NCBI RefSeq assembly: GCF_001315105.1
Contig: NZ_BAZR01000045.1
Location: 1 to 32,524, forward strand
Origin: Paenibacillus sp. JCM 10914
GTDB taxonomy: Bacteria > Bacillota > Bacilli > Paenibacillales > Paenibacillaceae
Length of the DNA: 32,524 nucleotides
Direction of reading: 5' to 3'
The translations under genes and the position numbers were made by a program. The notes under the pieces are model-generated. The model saw only the letters and a list, made by a program, of their open reading frames with translations, was not told the origin of the DNA and made no database searches. Below, piece by piece: positions 8,695 to 16,771 of the stretch (the first letter of the stretch is position 1; each line of letters begins with the position of its first letter).

Positions 8695-9885
8695 CTATCT
8701 TGGGTTGAAGGTGAAACCAGGATATTTGACGACGGGTGATTTGACTTTGTGCAATGCATCGGTCAGTTCGGACCCTACGTGCAAGTTGCGTTGAACGAGT
8801 TCTCGCGGCGTCAATGCCATCCATTGGTTTAAGGATATATCCTCGAACCGGTCGCTCTTGAACATCTCCAAGAACCAGAGTGATTCTGTACCTGTGTTCT
8901 GTATGTAGTGTCCGAATGCAAACGGTACATACCCCACATCACCGGCTCTGTAATCGAAGGTTCGGGCAGCGCCGTTCCCTGCAAATACCGTCATTCGTCC
9001 CTGACCCGTTAAATAATACTGCCATTCATCCTGATTCGGATGCCAGTGCAGCTCCCGCATGCCTCCGGGTTTAATCTCGACTAGTGCGGCTGCAACGGTC
9101 CTGGATATGGGGAAGTTGCTGGAATCGACAATCCGTACACTTCCTCCGGAGGTTTCCAGGGGAGTTTGCGCTAGAAGCCGGTGCGAAAAGCTCAGCGGTA
9201 CGGCGCCATAGGGAGATTGGACTGCTTGACTTTGGATTGAAGGTGGCACCTGATCCTGATAAATATACACTTGCTTGTCAGGTATGTGATCAAATGCGTT
9301 TTGCGGGACACCGAAGTTGGCAGATAATACTTCTTTGGGTGTGTGGGCAAACCAATCGGATATGGATAAGGTGTTGAGATCGGAAAAGTGGCCATCATCA
9401 AAGACAAGCAGGAATTCACAGCCTCCCTCCAGCCCCTGAATGGAGTGGGGCAGTCCCGCCGGAAAATACCACAGATCACCCGGCCCCACGTCCGCAATGA
9501 AATTTCTTCCGTTTTGATCGATTGCCGTGATCCTGGCGCTGCCCCAGATCATGTAGGCCCACTCCGCTTGCTGATGCCAATGCAGTTCCCGAACGCCTCC
9601 AGGGGTCAGGCTCATATTGACGCCCGCGAGCGTGGTGGCAATCGGCAGATCCCGCACCGTAATTTCGCGCGACCAGCCGCCATGATTGAGCTGCATATGC
9701 GTATCGGAGAAAGAAAATTTCAGATTCGGCAATAGCCCTGCATCTGTCTTCGGAGGTACAAGCAAATCGGGATTCTGCAGATCCCTCATCACATCCCGTG
9801 GACCATAATCAGGGCCGCCTGCCCCGTCACTGCGTATTGGCTGTGGTATTTGATGGCGGTCGTTCTTATCATTCAAGTCAACCAT
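8695..9885 (-). CDS. oxdC: Oxalate decarboxylase-type bicupin (OxdC/OxdD family)
   Basis: This is a manganese bicupin that in its family splits oxalate to formate and CO2. It has 396 residues from ATG 9885 (AAGGAG 10 bases upstream; the longer reading to GTG 9996 has no family match), with no signal peptide. Cupin 1 holds Mn ligands His102, His104, Glu108 and His147 (ELHWHQQAEW, GLPHSI). Cupin 2 holds His280, His282, Glu287 and His326 (ELHWHPNQDEW, FGHYI). Arg99, Arg277 and Glu340 match B. subtilis OxdC Arg92, Arg270 and Glu333. The N-terminal lid, SENST in OxdC with the key Glu162, is here Ser168-Asp-Leu-Asn-Thr, so the catalytic acid is Asp169. Activity may therefore be reduced or shifted towards oxidase. 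It is divergent from the tetR operon and 30 bases from the marR promoter. Confidence 0.88.
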   Translation of the reverse strand: MVDLNDKNDRHQIPQPIRSDGAGGPDYGPRDVMRDLQNPDLLVPPKTDAGLLPNLKFSFSDTHMQLNHGGWSREITVRDLPIATTLAGVNMSLTPGGVRELHWHQQAEWAYMIWGSARITAIDQNGRNFIADVGPGDLWYFPAGLPHSIQGLEGGCEFLLVFDDGHFSDLNTLSISDWFAHTPKEVLSANFGVPQNAFDHIPDKQVYIYQDQVPPSIQSQAVQSPYGAVPLSFSHRLLAQTPLETSGGSVRIVDSSNFPISRTVAAALVEIKPGGMRELHWHPNQDEWQYYLTGQGRMTVFAGNGAARTFDYRAGDVGYVPFAFGHYIQNTGTESLWFLEMFKSDRFEDISLNQWMALTPRELVQRNLHVGSELTDALHKVKSPVVKYPGFTFNPR

Positions 9886-10062
9886 GTTGCATAATCTCCT
9901 TCCAAGTAAATTCCAATTAGCACGCTCCTCATTAAGGTTATGTGTTATTGCTTGTTCTATATGAAGGGATTCGTCAGGAGAGATTCGGGGTGGCACCTGA
10001 GAAGAGTGGATTGGTTTTTGATTGATTTCAAGCGGGGCAGCTTGTCCATCTCTGAGTCTAAC

Positions 10063-10099
10063 TTGACGATAAATGAATGTTATTGATAGAATCTATAAT
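10063..10099 (+). promoter_or_regulatory. Likely promoter of the tetR-SMR operon
   Basis: TTGACG (10063-10068) is followed after 18 bases by TAGAAT (10087-10092). TATAAT at 10094-10099 is an alternative -10 but would leave 25 bases. Either way transcription would start next to the operator at 10101-10116. Confidence 0.5.
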
Positions 10100-10100
10100 G

Positions 10101-10116
10101 TACCGTCCAGACGGTA
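10101..10116. promoter_or_regulatory. TetR operator, perfect palindrome
   Basis: TACCGTC-CA-GACGGTA is a perfect 7+2+7 palindrome placed just after the -10 element and 23 bases before the tetR start. Position and form fit a TetR-family operator for autoregulation of tetR and the two SMR genes. Confidence 0.75.
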
Positions 10117-10139
10117 TAGTAAATTCGAGGTGAGCATAC

Positions 10140-10681
10140 ATGTCGAAACGCAATCAATTATTAGAATCGGCGGCGCGCATTGTTAAGGACAGAGGTGTGA
10201 ACCACCTGACACTCGATGCGGTAGCTGCGAGGCAGGGATTAGTAAAGGTGGGTTATTATATCATTTTCGCTCAAAGGATGAGTTGATTACGGCTTTGAAT
10301 GAGCAGGCGGGACAACAATTCCAGACCCTAGTGCAGCAGGAGCTTGAGAAGGGGAGCAGTTACACACTTGCTTATATTCAGGCTACCCGCACACAGATGA
10401 ATGAAGCAGATGTCTTGAGCACCGATGCCAGCATGCTGGCTGCGATCGCGAATAATAGAGAAGCCTTGGCGATGTGGGCGGACGAATATAACCAGTTTCG
10501 GATCAAGGCTACTGAAGAGGGTGTCCCGCAAGAGTTAGCCTCCGTGATCCGGCTCGTATGCGATGGGATTATGTTCGCCCATTTGTTTGATCTCGATCCG
10601 CCAGGCGAGGAAGAGTTAACCAGAGTCGTCCAGTATCTGGAGGCTTTATTGAAGAAAGAGAAAGATGAGGTGGAATCCTAG
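10140..10681 (+). pseudogene. TetR-family regulator of SMR pump, frame broken near 10241
   Basis: This is a drug-sensing repressor by family. ATG 10140 (GAGGTGAG upstream) gives MSKRNQLLESAARIVKDRGVNHLTLDAVAARQGL, the first part of a TetR helix-turn-helix, then the frame is lost. The next frame carries LLYHFRSKDELITALNEQ and the whole ligand domain to 10681. One extra A at 10240/10241 (TTAAGT) rejoins them as GLSKGGLLYHFRSKDEL, the standard family motif, and gives 180 residues. The stop TAG shares its last base with the GTG of the first SMR gene. As written, only an ORF from 10283 without the recognition helix would be called. The intact operator upstream argues that the regulator works and that the break is a sequence error. 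Confidence 0.8.
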
Positions 10682-10998
10682 TGGCTGTGTATCTATTGTT
10701 GTTCGCCGCCATAGTGACAGAGGTAGTTGGCGCGACCTTGTTGAAGTTGTCCGATGGTTTCAGACGCTTATGGCCAAGCTTGGGTATGACCGTTGCATAC
10801 GGTACGGCGTTCTATCTGTTATCGCTGGCGCTTCAGTATTTGCCCTTGGGGTTAGCTTATGCAACCTGGAGTGGTGTCGGGACGATCCTAACCGTCTTGG
10901 TGGGTGTCTATCTGTTTAGAGAGAAAATAAACAAACAAGCAGTGTTCGGTATTGCCATTCTGGTTATTGGCATTGTCTTGTTAAATTTAACGAAATAA
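10681..10998 (+). CDS. SMR-family multidrug efflux subunit 1
   Basis: This is a small multidrug resistance protein of 105 residues with four membrane helices, exporting cationic drugs, biocides or guanidinium-like compounds against protons. The essential membrane Glu14 is present (LLLFAAIVTEVVGATLLK), as is the helix 3 AYATWSGVGT motif. It starts at GTG 10681, overlapping the tetR stop (TAGTG), with GAGGTGG upstream. Its partner follows 26 bases later, as in the two-component SMR pairs YkkCD, EbrAB or YvdRS. Such pairs usually work as heterodimers. Which substrate it moves cannot be told. Confidence 0.92.
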   Translation: MAVYLLLFAAIVTEVVGATLLKLSDGFRRLWPSLGMTVAYGTAFYLLSLALQYLPLGLAYATWSGVGTILTVLVGVYLFREKINKQAVFGIAILVIGIVLLNLTK

Positions 10999-11024
10999 AA
11001 GCAGGCAGGAAGGAGAATGGGAAT

Positions 11025-11366
11025 ATGCGCAGTTTCATTTATCTAGGATTAGCTATTGCCTTCGAGGCGTTCGGCTCCACGATGCTCAAAATATCAGCCG
11101 GGTTTACTATATTATGGCCATCCATCGGAGTCGCCGTTGGTTTTCTGGCTTCGTTTGCGTTCCTGAGCCTCTCATTGAAGACGATTCCGCTCTCCACGGC
11201 GTATGCGACTTGGGCTGGAGTAGGGACGGCGTTAACTGCATTGATCGGGGTTGTGGTATTCCAGGAGTCGTTAGGATTTCTGAAAGCTGTAGCGCTTGTT
11301 CTTATCATTGCAGGAATTGTCATTCTTAATAAAGCGAAAGGCAAAGCGGCTGCAGCTGTCTCGTGA
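11025..11366 (+). CDS. SMR-family multidrug efflux subunit 2
   Basis: This second SMR subunit has 113 residues. Glu14 lies in helix 1 (YLGLAIAFEAFGSTMLK), helix 3 has AYATWAGVGT, and the C-terminal tail is slightly longer and basic (NKAKGKAAAA). The start ATG follows GGAAGGAG. It is the last gene of the tetR-SMR-SMR unit, and a strong terminator lies 93 bases beyond. Paired subunits of this kind insert in opposite orientations; the unequal basic tails fit that, but this is inference. Confidence 0.92.
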   Translation: MRSFIYLGLAIAFEAFGSTMLKISAGFTILWPSIGVAVGFLASFAFLSLSLKTIPLSTAYATWAGVGTALTALIGVVVFQESLGFLKAVALVLIIAGIVILNKAKGKAAAAVS

Positions 11367-11458
11367 TATGGCGTTGCTTATATCAATCATAAACGGGGCA
11401 TGTTCGCGGGAAGGTTCTGCTCAGGATCTGAGAATACAGAAGTAAATTGTACGTTATC

Positions 11459-11484
11459 AACACGGATGGTCCTCCATCCGTGTT
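11459..11484 (+). terminator. Rho-independent terminator of tetR-SMR operon
   Basis: Perfect 11-bp stem AACACGGATGG/CCATCCGTGTT with loop TCCT, followed by TGTTTATATA. Confidence 0.85.
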
Positions 11485-11497
11485 TGTTTATATATAG

Positions 11498-11567
11498 GTA
11501 CTTATGATGTACTTATGATCATCTCATTATATAGTCAATGCCAGGTGTTCAATCCAAATCAATGCCA
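11498..11567. repeat. Tandem 11-bp and spaced 9-bp direct repeats upstream of the uvrA paralogue
   Basis: GTACTTATGAT occurs twice head to tail (11498-11508, 11509-11519). TCAATGCCA occurs twice 24 bases apart (11535-11543, 11559-11567). The 361-base gap between the SMR and uvrA genes holds no ORF that I support, only the terminator, these repeats and the uvrA leader. The repeats may be binding sites for an activator, since I see no convincing consensus promoter here. Confidence 0.45.
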
Positions 11568-11727
11568 ACGTTATAAACAAACCTTAAAGTAACGTGACGG
11601 AGTCCGTGGCCTGAAAGGGTGCTGCATCAACCTCTGAACTTCTGGAATTTTGTACTTGCATCAATGTTGTAAGATGGGTTTGTAAATCGAGAGGTAAGCT
11701 AATCAAAATCTCAAGGAGGTTGAAACA

Positions 11728-14229
11728 ATGCACGGAACGATCAAGATTCGCGGTGCGCGGGAGAATAACCTGAAGAATGTTTCGCTTGAAATCCCCAAGT
11801 ACAAACTGGTTGTCATGACGGGGCCTTCGGGTTCGGGTAAGTCGACGCTCGCGATGGATACGCTTCAGCGGGAGTGCCAGCGGCAGTATATGGAATCCAT
11901 GGGCATGGTGTCGGACTCGGTCAGCAAGCCAAAGGTGGATTCGATTGAAGGACTCTCGCCGTCGATCAGCGTGGGCCAGCACATTACGAACCGGAACCCA
12001 AGATCCACGATCGGAACGGTGACGGATATCTACACGCTGCTGCGAATTGTATACGCCAAGTTGGGCGAACGTACTTGTCCATCCTGCGGAGAGAAGGTCA
12101 CACCGAATGTGGAAGGCGAGACGTATCACGGTCCATCGGACGAAGAAGAGATCAGCGACTCACCCGAGACGGTTCATTGTAGGCGATGCGGTCACAGTCT
12201 TGATAAATTGACGATGGCGCATTTTTCCTTTAACAAGCCGGAAGGCGCATGCGGCACCTGCAGTGGCCTTGGCCAAACAGTTAGTTTGAATATGGACGCC
12301 GTGTTCAATCAGGAGCTGAGTATTAGCGACGGTGCAGTGAGGCCGTGGTTCCAAGCTTTGGTGGAATATAACACGAGTATTATGAAAGCTGCTGCCCAAT
12401 ATTACGGGTTCACGTTCGATGAGAATCTGCCGCTGCGGCACTATAACGAAGTTCAGCGTGATCTTCTGTATTACGGCGTTGAGAGTGAGCAGTTCACCCG
12501 GCATTATCCTGAAGTGAAACCTCCGAAGACCGTGGGACAAGGCAAGTACGAAGGCGTGGTAACCGGCATATGGAGAAGGTACCGGGAGAAGGGGAGCGAA
12601 TCTAGCGAGGCGGCCCTGTTCCATGAACACCAATGTCCGGATTGTCATGGAACGAAGCTGAGAGAGGACAGCCGCCGGGTTCTTGTTGACGGTGTGGCGA
12701 TCCACGAGGTCAATGCCTGGTCCATTGGCGATGCACTTGCCTGGATGAACGCACTGCTTGGGGAGCTGTCCCCGGATCAGTTAACGATTGTGGAACCGCT
12801 TATTCATGATTCCGTAGTAAGATTGAAGCGCATTATGGATGTCGGGCTTGGTTATATGTCCATGGAGCGACAGGTCGTGACAATGTCGGGTGGAGAAGCT
12901 CAGAGGCTAAGGCTGGCCTCGATTCTAGGTTCAGGGCTTACTGGGGTACTGTATATTTTGGACGAGCCGACGACCGGACTTCATCCCAAAGATACGCGTG
13001 GGCTTATTCAGGTCCTGAAACAACTTAGGGACTTGGGCAATACGGTGCTTGTCATCGAACACGACGAAGAAGTGATGCGGGCCGCAGACCATATCATTGA
13101 CATCGGACCGGGTGCGGGAACTAAGGGCGGTACGGTTGTGGGGGAGGGTACGCTGGAGGAATTGATCCACATTCCCAGGTCCGTTACCGGATCGTATTTC
13201 CGCGAGAATGGGCTGCATGCGGCACCGAGTCAGCGCAGGACTGGAAACGGCAGTCTGCTGACGATCAAGGATGCGCACTTAAGAAATTTGAAGAACATTA
13301 CCGCGTCGTTCCCGCTCGGCTGCCTCATATCGGTGACCGGTGTATCGGGATCAGGCAAATCCACGCTATTGTTTGACCTTCTGGCGGAATCCGGAAGCGA
13401 CCAGTCTCCACCAAGCGGCTGCAAAGCGATTACGGGTTGGGAATCGGTGGGACAACTCATCACGGTAGACCAATCCCCGGTATCCCGCATGCAGCGCTCC
13501 AACATTGCCACTTACACCGATGTTTATACCCATATTAGAAATTGGTACGCCGGTATGCCGGAAGCCAAACGAAGCCGGCTAACGGCCAAACATTTCTCCT
13601 TCAATACACCAGGCGGACGATGTGAGACCTGCCAAGGACTTGGCGTGGTTTCGGTGCATATGCACTTTCTGCCGGAGCTGGAAGTACGTTGTCCGGATTG
13701 CAAGGGCAGGCGTTTTAAGGAGGAGGTGCTGCGCGTATCCCATAACGGTTATACGATCTCCGACATTCTGGATATGACAATTGAAGAGAGCCTTACGCTG
13801 CTGGAGGATCGGCCCAAAATCATGGAATTGACCCAACTGCTCTGTGATGTCGGTCTTGGTTATTTGAAGTGGGGGCAATCGGTTCGGACATTGTCCGGTG
13901 GTGAGGGTCAGCGGATCAAGCTGGCAAAAGAGCTGAGCAAGAGAACGAGGAACCACACGCTGTACTTGCTGGATGAGCCATCAACCGGTCTGCACCCGGG
14001 CGATGTGAAGCAATTGCTCGTTCTGTTGAACCGCTTGGTGGACGCGGGCAATACCGTGATTTTGGTTGAACATAATCTGGACCTGATCTGGAACTCCGAT
14101 TGGATTCTTGATATTGGTCCTGGCGGAGGAGCCGCCGGTGGATCGGTCGTCGCTGCGGGAACGCCTGAGGAAGTGGCGGCAGTGGCAGCTTCGTTTACCG
14201 GTCGGTTCATCCAAGAAATTTATATGTGA
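11728..14229 (+). CDS. uvrA: UvrA-like ABC ATPase lacking the UvrB-binding domain (class II UvrA)
   Basis: This is a soluble DNA-binding ABC ATPase related to excinuclease subunit A, 833 residues against about 950 for the repair enzyme. It has two ABC modules: Walker A GPSGSGKST at 32-40 and GVSGSGKST at 538-546, with signatures MSGGEAQRLRLA near 388 and LSGGEGQRIKLA near 725. Zinc sites are CPSC (117-120) with CRRC (151-154), and CETC paired with CPDC near 635-660. In canonical UvrA about 110 residues lie between the first two Cys pairs and form the UvrB-binding domain; here there are only 30. It is therefore a UvrA2/DrrC-type protein, linked in the family to tolerance of DNA-binding drugs. 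AAGGAGG precedes ATG 11728, and a BmrA-like exporter follows within 30 bases. Confidence 0.9.
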   Translation: MHGTIKIRGARENNLKNVSLEIPKYKLVVMTGPSGSGKSTLAMDTLQRECQRQYMESMGMVSDSVSKPKVDSIEGLSPSISVGQHITNRNPRSTIGTVTDIYTLLRIVYAKLGERTCPSCGEKVTPNVEGETYHGPSDEEEISDSPETVHCRRCGHSLDKLTMAHFSFNKPEGACGTCSGLGQTVSLNMDAVFNQELSISDGAVRPWFQALVEYNTSIMKAAAQYYGFTFDENLPLRHYNEVQRDLLYYGVESEQFTRHYPEVKPPKTVGQGKYEGVVTGIWRRYREKGSESSEAALFHEHQCPDCHGTKLREDSRRVLVDGVAIHEVNAWSIGDALAWMNALLGELSPDQLTIVEPLIHDSVVRLKRIMDVGLGYMSMERQVVTMSGGEAQRLRLASILGSGLTGVLYILDEPTTGLHPKDTRGLIQVLKQLRDLGNTVLVIEHDEEVMRAADHIIDIGPGAGTKGGTVVGEGTLEELIHIPRSVTGSYFRENGLHAAPSQRRTGNGSLLTIKDAHLRNLKNITASFPLGCLISVTGVSGSGKSTLLFDLLAESGSDQSPPSGCKAITGWESVGQLITVDQSPVSRMQRSNIATYTDVYTHIRNWYAGMPEAKRSRLTAKHFSFNTPGGRCETCQGLGVVSVHMHFLPELEVRCPDCKGRRFKEEVLRVSHNGYTISDILDMTIEESLTLLEDRPKIMELTQLLCDVGLGYLKWGQSVRTLSGGEGQRIKLAKELSKRTRNHTLYLLDEPSTGLHPGDVKQLLVLLNRLVDAGNTVILVEHNLDLIWNSDWILDIGPGGGAAGGSVVAAGTPEEVAAVAASFTGRFIQEIYM

Positions 14230-14259
14230 CATGATTGACGTAGAAGGGTGGGGTTTAAA

Positions 14260-16032
14260 TTGGAGCAAACCGTAGAAGAAGAGAAGGGCAAAGTAACGAA
14301 AACGACGATTCGCTATTTTATCAAACTGCTGCGTTCTTCGGGTATTCCGAAGTTGGTGCTCTTCCTTGCGATCTTGCTAAGTATGATCGGGGCGGTGACG
14401 GGACTGATCGTCCCGCTCATCACCGGCCAGTTGATCGATAATTTCGCGGCCGATTCCTTTAATGTCCGTACAGTCGGATTTCTAGCGATTCTGTTTCTAA
14501 TGGAAGCTGTAGCGAGCGGGCTCTCGTATTATATGCTGGCCTTTGTCGGGAACCAGACGGTGAACAAAATTCGCAAACGGCTCTGGACCAAAGTGCTGGC
14601 ATTGCCGGTTCCGTTCTTTGACAAGCACCGCTCAGCGGACACGATGAGTCGGGTGACCAATGATACGAATGAAGTGAAAACGTTGATCACGGATCATTTG
14701 ATCGCTTTTTGCTCGAATCTGCTGACCGTGATCGGTGCCGTTGCGATACTGTTTTACCTGGATTGGCGAATGACTCTCATTATTCTCATCGCCGTCCCGG
14801 TAGGGTTCGGAATCTTAATGCCCATCGGCGGTAAAATGTACAAGATCTCCATCAGTATGTACGGGCAGCTTGCACAATTGTCGGCCATGCTGACCCAGGT
14901 GATCGGCGAGATCAGACTGGTGAAGGCGTCGAACGCGGAGCGGCGCGAGGAAAAAAGAGGCTACGACGATATGGACAGCCTGTACCGTTTCGGCATGAAA
15001 GAAGCCAGAATCAACTCCGTTCTGATCCCGTTAATGTCGATGGTCATGGTCGTGCTGCTGGTCGTTATCATTGGGTATGGCGGTGTGCGTGTCTCTTCCG
15101 GTGCGCTCAGCGCAGGTGAACTCGTCTCGTTTATCCTGCTGCTGTTCCAGATCATGTTTCCTTTCAGTCAATTCGCCACGTTCTATTCACAACTGCAGAA
15201 GGTCATGGCGGCAACCGAGAGATTACGGCTTATTCTCGAATTCGAGCCGGAGAGCGATGAACGAGCCATACGGTCGGCAGCCCAAGGTCACCGGGATGTT
15301 GAATTTAAAGAGGTTGCGTTTGCTTATCATGAAGGGGAGACGATTCTGTCTGAAGTATCGTTCACCATACCTGCCAAGAAAGTTACTGCTTTGGTTGGAC
15401 CGAGCGGCAGCGGAAAAACCACGATATTTTCCTTAATTGAACGGTTCTATGCGCCTTCCGGTGGGGAGATTTCGTTCGGTTCGGACGAGATTCGCGATTA
15501 TACGCTGGATTCTTGGCGGAGAAAGCTCGGATACGTGTCCCAGGACAGCCCGCTGATGACGGGGACGATTCGGGACAATATCGTCTATGGCCGGGAGGAG
15601 TCGGTCTCCGAGGAAGAAATTGCCGAAGCGGCGAGACTGGCTTATGCGGAAGGATTTATTGAAGCTTTGCCAAGGGGATATGACACGGAGGTCGGCGAGA
15701 GAGGCATCCAGCTATCGGGAGGCCAGCGCCAACGGGTCGCGATTGCAAGGGCGCTCTTGCGAAAGCCGGATATTCTGCTCCTGGACGAAGCTACCGCAAG
15801 TTTGGACAGCGACTCCGAGCATGAAGTACAGAAGGCATTGAATAATTTGATGGTGGAGCGCACGACCGTGGTCATCGCCCATCGGTTATCTACCGTCGTT
15901 GAGGCCGACCAGATTATTGTCCTCGAGAAAGGGCATATTACGGGGAGTGGCACGCACGAGGAACTAATCCAGAGCCACCCAACCTATGTGGAATGGGCGA
16001 AGAAGCAATTCCAGACGGGGGAATCCATATAA
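14260..16032 (+). CDS. bmrA: ABC multidrug exporter, BmrA/LmrA-like half transporter
   Basis: This membrane-bound ATP-driven drug exporter has about 590 residues and works as a homodimer. The N-terminal half has six helices (LFLAILLSMIGAVTGLIVPLITGQLIDNF first) and the BmrA-like stretches EIRLVKASNAE and VVIIGYGGVRVSSGALSAGE. The C-terminal ATPase has Walker A GPSGSGKTT, Q-loop GYVSQDSPLM, signature LSGGQRQRVAIARALL, Walker B ILLLDEATASLD and the H-loop His in VVIAHRLST. I favour TTG 14260 (MEQTVEEEK), with a GGTGGGG stretch 6 bases upstream. GTG 14248 would have its purine tract directly against it. It is co-transcribed with the UvrA-like gene and ended by a strong terminator. Confidence 0.92.
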   Translation: MEQTVEEEKGKVTKTTIRYFIKLLRSSGIPKLVLFLAILLSMIGAVTGLIVPLITGQLIDNFAADSFNVRTVGFLAILFLMEAVASGLSYYMLAFVGNQTVNKIRKRLWTKVLALPVPFFDKHRSADTMSRVTNDTNEVKTLITDHLIAFCSNLLTVIGAVAILFYLDWRMTLIILIAVPVGFGILMPIGGKMYKISISMYGQLAQLSAMLTQVIGEIRLVKASNAERREEKRGYDDMDSLYRFGMKEARINSVLIPLMSMVMVVLLVVIIGYGGVRVSSGALSAGELVSFILLLFQIMFPFSQFATFYSQLQKVMAATERLRLILEFEPESDERAIRSAAQGHRDVEFKEVAFAYHEGETILSEVSFTIPAKKVTALVGPSGSGKTTIFSLIERFYAPSGGEISFGSDEIRDYTLDSWRRKLGYVSQDSPLMTGTIRDNIVYGREESVSEEEIAEAARLAYAEGFIEALPRGYDTEVGERGIQLSGGQRQRVAIARALLRKPDILLLDEATASLDSDSEHEVQKALNNLMVERTTVVIAHRLSTVVEADQIIVLEKGHITGSGTHEELIQSHPTYVEWAKKQFQTGESI

Positions 16033-16041
16033 ACATGCACG

Positions 16042-16080
16042 ACCTTCAAGAGCGAGTGAATCGCTCTTGAAGGTTTTTTT
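16042..16080 (+). terminator. Rho-independent terminator of the uvrA2-bmrA operon
   Basis: Perfect 14-bp stem ACCTTCAAGAGCGA/TCGCTCTTGAAGGT, loop GTGAA, then a run of T (16073-16080). Confidence 0.95.
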
Positions 16081-16151
16081 GGCATATTGGGAGAATGTAA
16101 TTAACAGGTAACAACAAAAGCCGAGTTGAGTATAGAGGAGATGAGCAGAGT

Positions 16152-16541
16152 ATGGCACAGATTAAGGTTTATGGGCTAAGGACACAACTGAATCCGGTGA
16201 AGCAGCGGATGTCGGAAGTGATACATTCATGCGTGGTTGACGCATTTGAACTTCCGGCGGATAAGAAATTCCACCGGTTTTTTCCGATGGAAACGGAAGA
16301 CTTCATCTACCCGGAAGGACGAACCGAACGGTATACGATCATCGAAATTAATATGTTTGAAGGCAGAAGCATCGAAGCCAAGAAGCGGCTGATCCGACTG
16401 TTGTTCGAGAGGCTGCAAGATCAGCTCCAGATCGGACCGCAGGATATCGAAGTCGCGATATTGGAGACGCCGCAGCATAATTGGGGCATTCGCGGCTTGC
16501 CTGGCGACGAGTTGGCATTGGGATATAAGGTGAATATTTAG
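16152..16541 (+). CDS. Tautomerase-superfamily protein without N-terminal proline
   Basis: This is a 129-residue cytoplasmic protein of the 4-oxalocrotonate tautomerase superfamily (Tautomerase_2 type). The paired beta-alpha-beta layout shows as IKVYGLRTQLNPVKQRMSEVIHSCVVDAF and YTIIEINMFEGRSIEAKKRLIRLLFERL. The tail LETPQHNWGIRGLPGDEL is typical of this group. Classical members use Pro1 as the catalytic base. Here the residue after Met is Ala (MAQIKVYG), so standard tautomerase chemistry is doubtful. GAGGAG lies 11 bases before the ATG. It appears to be a single-gene unit between two terminators. Its substrate is unknown. Confidence 0.8.
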   Translation: MAQIKVYGLRTQLNPVKQRMSEVIHSCVVDAFELPADKKFHRFFPMETEDFIYPEGRTERYTIIEINMFEGRSIEAKKRLIRLLFERLQDQLQIGPQDIEVAILETPQHNWGIRGLPGDELALGYKVNI

Positions 16542-16588
16542 AGTAGAGTTAGGGTAGAGGACAGCCGATTAACCATTGTAAATATGCG

Positions 16589-16626
16589 CCAATCCCCCAT
16601 GATTGCAATAGAAACAGGGGGATTGG
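16589..16626 (+). terminator. Terminator-like hairpin after the tautomerase gene
   Basis: Perfect 10-bp stem CCAATCCCCC/GGGGGATTGG with an 18-base loop, followed by a mixed TGTTAGTTGT tract. It lies 47 bases after the stop. The T run is weak, so termination is likely but not certain. The rest of the gap to 16771 holds nothing else I can support. Confidence 0.6.
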
Positions 16627-16771
16627 TGTTAGTTGTGCTTATTCCCATTACACGATACGGAGCTCCGTCTGGTACAATTGGTGGACGAGCTTCATATTCT
16701 GTATTTAGTGAAGATGTGGCAACAGATTCTGCATCAAGATGTAACGTGGAGTTTGAGAAGGGGGGAGCCCA

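Noticed and set aside
9986..10000. GGGTGGCACC on the plus strand, resembling the T-box antiterminator core
   Set aside because: There is no stem I region or specifier loop, the needed upstream RNA would overlap the bicupin gene, and the downstream gene is a TetR regulator of drug pumps.
10000..10139. Guanidine (ykkC) riboswitch before the SMR genes
   Set aside because: No ykkC consensus seen; the upstream region holds a promoter and a TetR palindrome instead.
11584..12129. 181-residue open frame on the minus strand at the start of the uvrA-like gene
   Set aside because: Shadow of the real gene, with atypical His/Arg-rich composition and no motif.
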